34,879 nucleotides of DNA from Propionibacteriaceae bacterium (GCA_031261485.1 JAISJO010000070.1:1-34879), one strand, 5' to 3'. Positions 26,706 through 33,632 are shown, counted from the first letter of the stretch. Notes: a model not told the origin generated them from the sequence alone. Numbers and translations are program-made.

Positions 26706-28529
26706 GTGGTCCAGACCCCAGGTTCGACTGACCCGTCCCTTATCCGCAATTTCTCCATCATCGCGCACATCGACCATGGCAAGTCGACGCTGGCCGACCG
26801 CATGCTGCAACTCACGGGGGTGGTGGACGAGCGCTCCATGCGTGCCCAGTACCTCGACCGAATGGACATTGAGCGCGAGCGCGGCATCACCATCAAGTCG
26901 CAGGCGGTACGTCTGCCGTGGAGTGTGAAAGGCACCGAGCATGTCCTCAACATGATCGACACCCCTGGTCATGTGGATTTCACGTACGAAGTGTCCCGTT
27001 CGCTGGCGGCCTGCGAAGGTGCAGTATTGCTCGTTGACGCGGCCCAGGGTATCGAGGCCCAGACGCTCGCCAATCTCTACCTTGCTCTGGAAGCCGACCT
27101 GACCATCATCCCGGTCCTCAACAAGATAGACCTTCCTGGTGCGTACCCGGACAAGTATGCTGCTGAATTGGCTCATGTCATCGGCTGTGACGTTTCCGAT
27201 ATCTTGCGGGTGAGCGCCAAAACAGGCGACGGTGTGACCGAATTGCTCGATGAGATTGTGCGCCAGATACCAGCCCCGCAAGGCAATCCCAAAGGACCAG
27301 CGCGGGCTCTCATTTTCGATTCGGTGTACGACTCGTATCGCGGCGTCGTCACGTACGTCAGGGTCGTGGACGGGGAACTCAGCCACCGCGAGCGCATTCT
27401 CATGATGTCCACTCGCGCGACCCATGAGGTATTGGAGGTTGGCGTCATTTCGCCGGAACCGGTCAAGACCGATGCCTTGGGCGTGGGCGAGGTCGGTTAC
27501 CTCATCACCGGCGTGAAGGATGTACGCCAGTCGCGGGTCGGCGACACCGTTACCTCCTCAACCAAGCCAGCGTCCCAGGCCTTGGCGGGGTATCGCCACC
27601 CCAACCCCATGGTGTACGCGGGGATATACCCCATTGAGGGCAACGACTTCCCCGAATTGCGCGATGCCCTCGACAAGTTGCAACTCAATGATGCGGCGTT
27701 GGTCTTCGAGCCGGAGAACTCCGCCGCCCTGGGGTTTGGGTTCCGCATTGGTTTCCTTGGGCTGTTGCATATGGAGATCATCCGCGAGCGCCTGGACCGC
27801 GAGTTCGACCTCGACATCATTTCCACCGCGCCGTCCGTGGTGTATCGCGTCCTGACCGAGGACAACGTGGAGCACAGGGTCACCAACCCGAGCGAGTTCC
27901 CCGACGGCAAGGTCGCTCAGGTTTTCGAGCCCATCGTCAAGGCGTCCATCCTCGCGCCTGCGGAGTACATCGGCACGCTCATGGAGTTGTGTACGCAACG
28001 TCGCGGTCGCCAGACAGGCATGGAATACCTTTCCGAAGACCGTGTCGAGTTGCATTACATCTTGCCTCTTGCTGAGATTGTGTACGACTTCTTCGACGCC
28101 CTGAAATCGCGCACCAAGGGGTATGCGTCATTGGATTATGAAGAGGCGGGCGAGCAGGAATCCGAGCTTGTCAAGGTGGATATTCTGCTCAATTCCGAGA
28201 CGGTCGACGCCTTCTCCGCCATCGTCCACAAAGACAAGGCATATAGCTATGGCGTCGAGATGGTCGGCAAACTGCGCAAACTCATTCCCCGCCAGCAGTT
28301 CGAGGTGCCCATCCAGGCAGCAATCGGAGCTCGCGTCATTTCCCGAGAGACCGTCAGGGCTGTGCGCAAGGACGTCCTGGCCAAGTGCTACGGCGGTGAC
28401 ATCACCCGCAAGCGCAAACTGCTGGAGAAGCAAAAAGAGGGCAAGAAGCGCATGAAGATGGTCGGCCGAGTCGAGGTCCCCCAAGAAGCTTTCGTCGCCG
28501 CGCTGTCTACCGATTCCGAGCGCAAGTAG
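26706..28529 (+). CDS. lepA: Elongation factor 4 (LepA), ribosomal back-translocase GTPase
   Basis: 607 residues, the usual length. The GTG at 26706 is chosen because GAGAGGGA sits five bases upstream and the protein then begins (M)[25 protein letters not shown], like other actinobacterial LepA; longer in-frame starts add a non-conserved tail. GTPase motifs: [15 protein letters not shown] (G1), RGITIKSQ (G2), DTPGHVDF (G3), NKIDLPGA (G4). Later: [16 protein letters not shown], the EF4-specific C-terminal CTD (about residues 480-600) with LVKVDILLN and [26 protein letters not shown]4 binds ribosomes and affects elongation and biogenesis under stress. It is normally followed by hemW; here about 2.6 kb of other DNA intervenes. 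Confidence 0.97.
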   Translation: MVQTPGSTDPSLIRNFSIIAHIDHGKSTLADRMLQLTGVVDERSMRAQYLDRMDIERERGITIKSQAVRLPWSVKGTEHVLNMIDTPGHVDFTYEVSRSLAACEGAVLLVDAAQGIEAQTLANLYLALEADLTIIPVLNKIDLPGAYPDKYAAELAHVIGCDVSDILRVSAKTGDGVTELLDEIVRQIPAPQGNPKGPARALIFDSVYDSYRGVVTYVRVVDGELSHRERILMMSTRATHEVLEVGVISPEPVKTDALGVGEVGYLITGVKDVRQSRVGDTVTSSTKPASQALAGYRHPNPMVYAGIYPIEGNDFPELRDALDKLQLNDAALVFEPENSAALGFGFRIGFLGLLHMEIIRERLDREFDLDIISTAPSVVYRVLTEDNVEHRVTNPSEFPDGKVAQVFEPIVKASILAPAEYIGTLMELCTQRRGRQTGMEYLSEDRVELHYILPLAEIVYDFFDALKSRTKGYASLDYEEAGEQESELVKVDILLNSETVDAFSAIVHKDKAYSYGVEMVGKLRKLIPRQQFEVPIQAAIGARVISRETVRAVRKDVLAKCYGGDITRKRKLLEKQKEGKKRMKMVGRVEVPQEAFVAALSTDSERK

Positions 28530-28662
28530 GGTCCCCAAGTCCCGTCTCATGGGCAATGATGCAAGCAGCCTCGGCCAGATTCCCGCCGCCATGGTCGTAG
28601 TAGTCGTTCTCAGCGATTGCCACCTTCAAGATCACTGCGGCCATGCGCCAGAAGCGGAAGGG
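28510..28662 (-). pseudogene. Short coding-like remnant antisense to the lepA end
   Basis: On the minus strand an open stretch with no internal stop reads PFRFWRMAAVILKV, AENDYYDHGGGNLAEAA and [12 protein letters not shown] before stopping inside lepA (stop at 28507-28509). The composition looks protein-like (GC-rich third bases, balanced residues), but an in-frame stop lies just upstream at 28663-28665 and no ribosome site is seen. It may be the broken tail of a gene lost from this spot. I do not recognise the family. Confidence 0.3.
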
Positions 28663-28747
28663 TCATCCGGGCAGAAAGGGCTTGATTGTCGCACCAATCC
28701 GGTAGCATTGCCTCGTCGGAGGAAGAATGCGCCATTGGAGGCCAGCG

Positions 28748-28805
28748 ATGTCACCAATCCATGAGGACGAACATCAGCTCAACATGTATCCCGTTGTCAG
28801 AAAGT
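28748..28805 (+). pseudogene. Truncated gene start running into CRISPR-like repeat A
   Basis: GGAGG lies six bases before an ATG, and the frame reads MSPIHEDEHQLNMYPVVRK, then runs into repeat A, where it becomes Arg/Ala-rich, and continues to a stop at 28904-28906 inside the next gene. A weak promoter (TTGATT 28682-28687, TAGCAT 28703-28708, 15-bp spacing) precedes it. The good ribosome site and plausible first 19 residues suggest a gene cut off by an insertion. The remainder of 28530-28880 holds nothing else I can support. Confidence 0.3.
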
Positions 28806-28835
28806 GCCGTCCCCGCGCGCGAGCAAGCGTGTGTT
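28806..28835 (+). repeat. Dispersed CRISPR-repeat-like motif, copy A
   Basis: 30-bp motif with core GTCCCCGCGCGCGAGC, sharing 24 of 30 bases with copy B and 23 of 30 with copy C. The style resembles type I-E repeats (CCCCGC ... GCGGGG, then GTGTT), but the right half of the stem is degenerate here. It ends 45 bases before the gene at 28881. Confidence 0.6.
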
Positions 28836-28880
28836 TGGTTGGAAATCGCCCACATAAGCTAAACAACCAGAGGAGAACAT

Positions 28881-29573
28881 ATGAACGAGAGTTCAAACAA
28901 CAATAGTCAACCATTAAAACAGGAACGTAACCCGTTCAGGATTGCTACGATTATTTTATCAGTCTTACTAGTCTTGGGTCTTGTGGGCGGGATAGCATAC
29001 GCAGTGTTGAATTCGAATAATAAGTCTGCAGAGACAGATGATTCGACTAGCCTCAGCCAAACAACTGATATTGATGATAACGGACCGACTGATACAACGT
29101 CGGGACCGAGTGATACAACGTCGGGTGTGCAAGATGAGATACCGGCAACAGTTGCTAAGAGCGGACCCTATATTGACGGCGATTACTTCGTTATTCCAGA
29201 CTGGGGAGTCAAATATAAACTCTCAGACGAACTGGCCGGTTATGGGTGGTCGGCATGGTATAACGGCGGAATGGAATACGGTCTGACTGCGGCGCTAAGA
29301 TCTGAAATTGAGGCGCAAAAGCCTGGCGGATACCCAGGACCGACCATTCGCGACTGTTCTGTAAACATAATAACTAGAGGCGAGAAAACGCCCGATAGCC
29401 AAGATCGCGACTACGGTTGGCACAGTGGTATCGGACCACGGAAAGCCATAATCATCGGTGATTATATTTATGGTATCTCTACTACGGTTGGCTATTGTCA
29501 GGGCACAGATGATTACTTGAAAAATGTATCGGAGATAATTACAGATATTCTGTCAAGACCGGAGAACATTTAG
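28881..29573 (+). CDS. Single-pass membrane protein of foreign, Saccharibacteria-like character
   Basis: 230 residues; AGAGGAG lies five bases before the ATG. Layout: a 17-residue Asn/Gln-rich cytoplasmic start, one membrane segment (about residues 20-42), a Ser/Thr/Asp linker with a 21-bp duplication (TDTTSGPSDTTSG), then a 130-residue extracellular domain starting DGDYFVIPDWGVKYKLSDEL with two Cys (RDCSVNI, VGYCQGT). The DNA is clearly AT-richer than the neighbours (TTA, ATA, AAT codons). The phrase IPDWGVKYKL resembles small surface proteins common in Saccharibacteria (TM7), which live on Actinomyces-type hosts; acquisition from such an epibiont is an inference from recall, not a search. 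Function unknown. Confidence 0.75.
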   Translation: MNESSNNNSQPLKQERNPFRIATIILSVLLVLGLVGGIAYAVLNSNNKSAETDDSTSLSQTTDIDDNGPTDTTSGPSDTTSGVQDEIPATVAKSGPYIDGDYFVIPDWGVKYKLSDELAGYGWSAWYNGGMEYGLTAALRSEIEAQKPGGYPGPTIRDCSVNIITRGEKTPDSQDRDYGWHSGIGPRKAIIIGDYIYGISTTVGYCQGTDDYLKNVSEIITDILSRPENI

Positions 29574-29581
29574 GATAATAG

Positions 29582-29634
29582 TGGTCGCAAGACCAAGATC
29601 GCCTACAGATTGTCCGAGGGCGATTTCTTTGATT
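29582..29634 (+). terminator. Double hairpin terminator of the foreign membrane protein gene
   Basis: A perfect TGGTC-GCAA-GACCA tetraloop hairpin (29582-29595) is followed by ATCGCC ... GGCGAT (29598-29603 / 29619-29624) and then TTCTTTGATTT. The T-rich tail and the position ten bases after the stop support termination. Confidence 0.55.
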
Positions 29635-29701
29635 TCTAGAACTCATTTTCATTGTCGCGCGACCGTTTAGTTCGGTCGTCGAGCCGCGGGTGCGTGGAAA
29701 A

Positions 29702-29731
29702 GTTGTCCCCGCGCGCGAGCGGGCGTGTTCT
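29702..29731 (+). repeat. Dispersed CRISPR-repeat-like motif, copy B
   Basis: Best preserved of the three copies. GTCCCCGCGCGCG is followed by AGCGGGCGTGTTC, so CCCGC and GCGGG can form a 5-bp stem as in type I-E repeats. TAGAAT, a good -10 hexamer, begins at its last base (29731-29736), directly before the structured RNA. An unrelated hairpin (CGACCG / CGGTCG, 29660-29678) lies upstream. Confidence 0.6.
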
Positions 29732-29744
29732 AGAATACGAGAAA

Positions 29745-29876
29745 GCGGTGCGATTCCGCGACCTGGCAACCGGATTTATCTGGCGAGCCAGGGCTAGTGC
29801 CATTTAGTCATGTATTGGAGAGTGAACCAGCCAGGACTGCTGGGTCCGCCTGCTAAGCGGAGCGTGGGGTAACCCA
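29745..29876 (+). ncRNA. Candidate structured RNA: five consecutive hairpins
   Basis: No gene lies in 29574-29941. In order: GCGG/CCGC (29745-29759); a two-part helix CCTGGC + CCGG with CTGG + GCCAGG (29762-29792); CCAG/CTGG (29831-29843); TCCGC/GCGGA (29845-29861); and TGGG-GTAA-CCCA with a GNRA loop (29865-29876). A TAGAAT hexamer lies nine bases before the first stem. The stem density suggests a real RNA. It begins near a GTGCG (29748), the classic first bases of a group II intron, so a 5' intron fragment is an alternative; no reverse transcriptase or domain V is seen. Confidence 0.45.
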
Positions 29877-29941
29877 TGAGTTTCAAGTACTGCTCTCTCC
29901 GCCGATGATATTGTCTATGACTTGAACGAAGCGAGGGTTCC

Positions 29942-30286
29942 ATGTCTCACACAATGAAACGCAATTTTCCTAAGTCTTGTGGCATGTTTGGCGGTAGCGC
30001 GAATATGCCCAAAGGAAGAAACTTCAAGATCAGAAAAACCGGAGACAACGAAGTTGGCCATTCTGGGGATTGTTGGTTGTGTCTTGCCGGAACTAAGCCT
30101 AAGAGGATGTTTCGGGTGAAACCGCGGCGCCGACTTGAAAAACGTGAGGCTTTGCGAGAAATCGCGGATGAACTCTCCTCCGATTCTTCGGTCGTCCCTG
30201 CGCGCGGGCAGACGTGTTGTGACTGGACAACGCCTTTGCTGACGTTGACGCCCTGCTCGAAGGCAGCGTCCTCTGGCCTTGAGTGA
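29942..30286 (+). CDS. Small basic Cys-containing protein of unknown function, 3' end probably altered
   Basis: 114 residues; GCGAGGG lies six bases upstream. The first 82 residues look genuine: MSHTMKRNFPKSCGMFGG, then a DCWLCL Cys pair and a strongly basic stretch (KPKRMFRVKPRRRLEKREALREIADEL). AT-leaning codons match the gene at 28881. From about residue 83 the frame runs through CRISPR-like repeat C and then overlaps, in another frame, what looks like the tail of a different gene, so the natural C-terminus may have been lost. A nucleic-acid-binding role is possible from the charge and Cys pattern only. I do not recognise a family. Confidence 0.4.
   Translation: MSHTMKRNFPKSCGMFGGSANMPKGRNFKIRKTGDNEVGHSGDCWLCLAGTKPKRMFRVKPRRRLEKREALREIADELSSDSSVVPARGQTCCDWTTPLLTLTPCSKAASSGLE
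30191..30220 (+). repeat. Dispersed CRISPR-repeat-like motif, copy C
   Basis: Shares 24 of 30 bases with copy B. The stem changes are compensatory: CTGC pairs with GCAG where copy B has CCCGC and GCGGG. It overlaps the 3' part of the small basic protein gene and ends directly before a gene-tail remnant. Confidence 0.55.
30223..30282 (+). pseudogene. Possible 3' remnant of a host gene after repeat C
   Basis: Immediately after repeat C (in-frame stop at 30220-30222) a frame reads LDNAFADVDALLEGSVLWP and stops at 30280-30282. Codons are GC-rich like the host's, in contrast to the AT-richer DNA to the left. Together with the truncated start before repeat A it could be the other end of an interrupted gene; this is speculative. 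Confidence 0.25.
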
Positions 30287-30368
30287 CACCCACCACACCC
30301 GCGAGTAGTTCTTCATCCACCTTCTGTCCTGCGGCCGAATCCATCGCATCTAGCGCTGACCCTCTTAC

Positions 30369-30407
30369 TGTAGGATAATTGTAGACAGAAAAGCCTACAT
30401 GAGGAGG
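30369..30407 (+). promoter_or_regulatory. Promoter/operator of the toxin-antitoxin-hemW operon
   Basis: GATAAT (30374-30379) is a good -10; the -35 is weak. TGTAGG (30369-30374) and CCTACA (30394-30399) are perfect complements flanking the likely start point, with a further TGTAGA at 30380, as expected for autorepression by a Phd/YefM antitoxin. GAGGAGG (30401-30407) is the ribosome site. Confidence 0.6.
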
Positions 30408-30412
30408 GCGTT

Positions 30413-30688
30413 ATGCAGTTCGTACCAGTGCGAGACTTCCGCGTGAACTCAGCTTCTGTGTGGAGCGCGCTGGAATCTGAAGAGAAACTCGTCATCACCA
30501 CGCACGGCCAACCAACGGCGGTCATGCTGAAGGTCGATGGAGAATCCCTCATGGATACTCTGGCGGCGGTGGACCAGGCTCAGTGGACTTCCCTGATTAC
30601 CTCTATGCAGACGAAGGCTTCTGCTGCTGCGGGGCAGATGTCCTTGGACGAAATCAACGCTGAGATCGCAGCAGCGCGAGCCGAATAA
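30413..30688 (+). CDS. Phd/YefM-type antitoxin
   Basis: 91 residues. The N-terminal half has the family pattern: MQFVPVRDFRVNSASVWSAL, then EEKLVITTHGQPTAVML, which folds as the DNA-binding dimer domain. The C-terminal half (about residues 45-91) is a helical, charged toxin-neutralising tail (MSLDEINAEIAAARAE). It would bind and inhibit the PIN ribonuclease encoded next and repress its own promoter. The strong GAGGAGG site lies five bases before the ATG. The stop TAA shares one base with the toxin ATG (TAATG), implying translational coupling. Confidence 0.85.
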   Translation: MQFVPVRDFRVNSASVWSALESEEKLVITTHGQPTAVMLKVDGESLMDTLAAVDQAQWTSLITSMQTKASAAAGQMSLDEINAEIAAARAE

Positions 30689-31101
30689 TGACAACGCCTA
30701 TCGTCGCAGTGCTCGACACGATCGTAGTGGTGTCGGCTTTCCTCACTCCGGGCGGTCCGCCAGGACGCATCCTCGGAGCGCTGGGGTGGCGAGCCTTCAT
30801 TCCAGCCTACGATGCCAGAGTGATTGCCGAGTATAGAACGGTCTTGAGTCGGCCTCGTTTCGGCCTCGACCTCACGGATGTGGACCGCTTCATCACCCAA
30901 TTCATGAATCGTGGCTGGGCGATTGAACCGACTGTGTGGACTGAGCCCATGGTGGATGAGTCCGACAGGGTGTTCGTCGAGGTTGCCAAGGCAGCGGCAT
31001 GTATCCTGGTGACGGGCAACATGCGCCACTTTCCCGCAGAGGATTGGGTTGTTTCGCCCGCTGACTTTTGGGCTGTCTTGCTTCAGATGAGGAGGTCGTG
31101 A
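30688..31101 (+). CDS. PIN-domain ribonuclease toxin
   Basis: 137 residues, the size of the PIN family found in toxin-antitoxin pairs (TIGR00305-like). Acidic metal-binding residues are visible: Asp10 in VAVLDTIVVVSAFL, Glu48 in VIAEYRTVLSRPRF, Asp90 and Asp93 in MVDESDRVF, followed by the CILVTGNMRHFP segment common in this subgroup. The Asn that usually follows Asp-Thr (DTNV) is Ile here; the catalytic Asp is intact, so activity is likely but may be reduced. It cleaves RNA when the antitoxin is lost. The stop TGA shares one base with the hemW start (TGATG). Confidence 0.85.
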   Translation: MTTPIVAVLDTIVVVSAFLTPGGPPGRILGALGWRAFIPAYDARVIAEYRTVLSRPRFGLDLTDVDRFITQFMNRGWAIEPTVWTEPMVDESDRVFVEVAKAAACILVTGNMRHFPAEDWVVSPADFWAVLLQMRRS

Positions 31102-32366
31102 TGTCGAGTGGGCCGCTGTCCCTGTACATCCACATTCCGTGGTGCTCGGTGCGCTGCGGGTATTGCGACTTCAATACGTACGTCACGGACACCTCCAATT
31201 CGGCCAATACCGCGCCCTATATTGAGGCTGTTCGCAAGGAAATCGCCCTCGCTTCAGCCACTCTCAAGGGCGGCTGGGTCAAGACGGTGTACTTCGGCGG
31301 TGGCACACCCACCCTCATGAGCGCGGTGGACATGGGCCGCATCCTTTCGACGGTGAGACGCTCCTTCGACCTGGACGACTCGGCGGAAATCACCACGGAG
31401 GCCAATCCTGAAACCTTGAGTCCCGAGTATCTGGAGGATGTGCGTGGCGTGGGGGTCAATCGGTTGAGTTTGGGTATGCAATCGGCAGTGCCTCACGTGC
31501 TCGCCACTCTGGATCGTGTGCATACCCCCGGTCGCGCTTTGGAGTCGGTTGCATGGGCGCGTAAGGCGGATTTCGATCAGGTGAGCCTCGACCTGATCTA
31601 CGGCACGCCGGGAGAGTCGATGGAGGATTGGGAGGCCACTTTGGTCTCTGCTCTGGCGGCCAAGCCCGACCACGTCTCCGCGTACTCCCTCATCGTCGAA
31701 GACGGGACCCCTTTGGCGAGGCGCATGGCTGCCGGGCTCTTGCCCTATCCCGATGACGATTCGCTGGCTGACAAGTACGTTCTCGCTGAGGCCTTGCTGA
31801 GTAACGGTGGGCTGACGTGGTACGAGGTCAGTAACTGGTCGAAACCGAACCGCGAATGCAAACACAACATGAATTACTGGCGTTCGGGTGACTGGTGGGG
31901 TATCGGCGCCGGCGCCCATTCGCACTTGGACGGGACGCGCTGGTGGAATTACCGGCGCCCAGCCACGTACATTTCCAAGCTGAACGAGGGCAAATCCCCT
32001 TCTCAGGGCTCGGAAACGCTCACCGCCGACGAGAGGCACGAGGAGAAACTCATGCTCAAGATTCGGCTGGGGGAGGGGCTCAGCGTCGCGGACCTCACCG
32101 ATGCGGAGTACGCGCGGGCCGAAGATTACCTGGGCTCAGGTCACCTCGTCCTGACTGGCAGTCGTTTGGTGTGCACGGTCGCGGGTCGGCTGATTGCGGA
32201 CAAGATTGTACGAGACATCCTCATGGCCAGTCCTCGCATGGCTCGCCGCGAGAAGCCCAAGGACCTTCCGCCGATCCCCCCTCCGCCTCCCGGCGAACCT
32301 GTCGTGGCCGAACTGACGCCCGAGTCCACCATCCGCATCTCCGAAGTGCAGTGGGCGCATGGCTAA
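31101..32366 (+). CDS. hemW: Heme chaperone HemW (radical SAM, HemN-like)
   Basis: 421 residues from ATG 31101; AGGAGG is ten bases upstream and the radical SAM motif follows. Cys15, Cys19 and Cys22 (CSVRCGYC) hold the iron-sulfur cluster; YFGGGTPTLM is the SAM-binding glycine motif. CKHNMNYW (around residue 255) is the HNxxYW heme-binding signature that separates HemW from HemN coproporphyrinogen dehydrogenase. HemW delivers heme to apo-proteins such as respiratory oxidases. A Pro-rich insert (PPIPPPPPGEP) lies near the C-terminus. It overlaps the toxin stop by one base and the next gene by eight, so it is in the toxin-antitoxin operon instead of directly behind lepA. Confidence 0.93.
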   Translation: MSSGPLSLYIHIPWCSVRCGYCDFNTYVTDTSNSANTAPYIEAVRKEIALASATLKGGWVKTVYFGGGTPTLMSAVDMGRILSTVRRSFDLDDSAEITTEANPETLSPEYLEDVRGVGVNRLSLGMQSAVPHVLATLDRVHTPGRALESVAWARKADFDQVSLDLIYGTPGESMEDWEATLVSALAAKPDHVSAYSLIVEDGTPLARRMAAGLLPYPDDDSLADKYVLAEALLSNGGLTWYEVSNWSKPNRECKHNMNYWRSGDWWGIGAGAHSHLDGTRWWNYRRPATYISKLNEGKSPSQGSETLTADERHEEKLMLKIRLGEGLSVADLTDAEYARAEDYLGSGHLVLTGSRLVCTVAGRLIADKIVRDILMASPRMARREKPKDLPPIPPPPPGEPVVAELTPESTIRISEVQWAHG

Positions 32367-33048
32367 GGCCAGACACGCGGAAACCCCGGCCCGCAAGCAC
32401 AAACACCCGGTTCTGAGGCGCGTGGCCACCATCGCCGGTGTCTTGGTTCTGGTGACCGCGCTCGCACCCTTCGTCGTGGTGTGGATTGGCCAAGCGGGCA
32501 GGATTTCATCGGTGGACGATGTGGAGACCCACGACGTGGCCATTGTCTTCGGTGCGGCCATGTGGGGCGCCCATCCTTCCCCCTATTTGGAATCCCGCCT
32601 GCAAGTCGCTTTGGAGCTGTATCAAGCGGGCAAGGTCAAGGTCATCCTCGTATCCGGTGACAATCGGGAGGACAATTACAATGAACCGGGCGGGATGAAG
32701 GCGTGGCTGGTCGACCAGGGTGTGCCGGAAGACAAGATCGTAACCGATGGCGAGGGCCTCGACACCTACGCGACATGCACGCGAGCCAAGGATGTCTTCG
32801 GGCTAGACTCGGCGATCCTCGTCTCCCAGACCTATCACCTGCACAGAGCCGTCACGACCTGTCGCCTCATTGGACTGGATGCTGTGGGCGTGGGCGACGA
32901 GACCCGCAAGTCAACCGACCCGGCCAAGTGGTTCCAGTATTCCTTACGTGAAATCCCCGCTGATTACAAAATGATTCTTGATGTGTTCTTCGGCGCCAGA
33001 GTGCTTGGCGATAGGGATCTGCGCGTGGACGAGGCCCTGGCTCGGTAG
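32359..33048 (+). CDS. SanA/YdcF-like DUF218 membrane protein
   Basis: 229 residues. A basic N-terminus (KARHAETPARKHKHP) precedes one membrane segment (about residues 25-45); the rest is an extracytoplasmic Rossmann-like DUF218 domain: VAIVFGAAMWGAHPSPYLESRL, ILVSGDNREDNYNEPGGMKAWLV, GLDTYATCTRAKDVF and ILVSQTYHLHRAVTTCRLIG. SanA of enteric bacteria affects envelope permeability (vancomycin exclusion at high temperature); the biochemistry is unsettled. Its ATG lies inside the last codons of hemW (8-base overlap), so it is translationally coupled and ends the operon. No terminator follows. Confidence 0.88.
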   Translation: MAKARHAETPARKHKHPVLRRVATIAGVLVLVTALAPFVVVWIGQAGRISSVDDVETHDVAIVFGAAMWGAHPSPYLESRLQVALELYQAGKVKVILVSGDNREDNYNEPGGMKAWLVDQGVPEDKIVTDGEGLDTYATCTRAKDVFGLDSAILVSQTYHLHRAVTTCRLIGLDAVGVGDETRKSTDPAKWFQYSLREIPADYKMILDVFFGARVLGDRDLRVDEALAR

Positions 33049-33061
33049 CGTCAGTGGTTCC

Positions 33062-33430
33062 CTAGGCGGCGGAGACGGTGAGCAGAAGCAAACCGCCGCC
33101 CAAGAGGATGAGAATGGTCAGCCCGAAACCAACGGCTGCTGCGCCGAACGTCCGGCCCCGTTTGAAGACGACCGCGAGAACCCCACCGATGACGCCCAGA
33201 AGGTCGAGGACGAGTCCGACGATGATGCCAATTCGGCACACATTGGCAGCCTCGTCATGCGTGAGGCCCTGCCCTTCGGCCAGCGGGTTGCCTGTGGAGA
33301 CAAAGAACACGACGCTTGCTCCGAGAAAGATGAGTGTTCCAACGAGGGCGAGGGCAAGGGCCGCGATGCCCAATCCCGATGCCTGTTTGGGCGCATCCGG
33401 CTTGGTCTCAGTCGCTGTGGTTGTCGTCAC
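33062..33430 (-). CDS. Small three-helix membrane protein, function unknown
   Basis: 122 residues from a GTG start (plus-strand CAC at 33428-33430). A Thr/Lys/Pro-rich cytoplasmic start (about 18 residues) is followed by three hydrophobic segments: GLGIAALALALVGTLIFLG, IGIIVGLVLDLLGVIGGV and VGFGLTILILLGGGLLLL. Between helices 1 and 2 is a loop of about 25 residues with EGQGLTHDEAANVC. The layout recalls DUF4190-type small membrane proteins, but no diagnostic motif is seen. It converges on the hemW operon with 13 bases between stops. The upstream ribosome site is weak. Confidence 0.65.
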   Translation of the reverse strand: MTTTTATETKPDAPKQASGLGIAALALALVGTLIFLGASVVFFVSTGNPLAEGQGLTHDEAANVCRIGIIVGLVLDLLGVIGGVLAVVFKRGRTFGAAAVGFGLTILILLGGGLLLLTVSAA

Positions 33431-33527
33431 AGAATGATTCTAGGCCCTCGTGGGTGGAGCCCGCACGGCTGGGGTCGGATGGCGGTGATGCTGGACAGCA
33501 GGACCTGCCTCTTATGATGGCTGTCAA

Positions 33528-33541
33528 TGGTTGCGCTCACA
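33528..33541. promoter_or_regulatory. Upstream LacI-family operator-like site
   Basis: The reverse complement of this 14-mer, TGTGAGCGCAACCA, matches the downstream operator in 12 of 14 bases. Its centre is exactly 90 bp from that of the downstream site, which would allow repressor looping. The rest of 33431-33746 carries the promoter entry below and no gene. Confidence 0.45.
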
Positions 33542-33602
33542 CAGATGCCATCTCGACCTGTGATCGTTATGAGATTGTTATGAAGTTTCACCGGGAAGTG
33601 GG

Positions 33603-33632
33603 TTGTCGGCTTGAGAGTGTGAGCGCTAACAT
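33603..33632 (+). promoter_or_regulatory. Promoter with overlapping LacI-type operator for the sugar-binding gene
   Basis: TTGTCG (33603-33608), 18-bp spacer, TAACAT (33627-33632). The operator TGTGAGCGCTAACA (33618-33631) fits the LacI/GalR centre AGCGCT and covers the spacer and -10. Repression relieved by a sugar is expected; the repressor gene is not in the window. Confidence 0.6.

Noticed and set aside
29745..29765. tRNA gene suggested by a T-arm-like GCGG/CCGC hairpin
   Set aside because: No acceptor stem, anticodon arm or CCA-compatible end can be built around it.
29748..29941. Complete group II intron
   Set aside because: Starts with GTGCG, but there is no reverse transcriptase gene and no domain V sequence; kept only as an alternative for the RNA entry.
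28806..30220. A true CRISPR array
   Set aside because: Only three degenerate repeat-like copies exist, hundreds of bases apart, with genes instead of spacers and no cas gene in the window.
29915..30349. Minus-strand open frame across the small basic protein gene
   Set aside because: Arg- and Trp-rich translation, no ribosome site, no recognisable motif.
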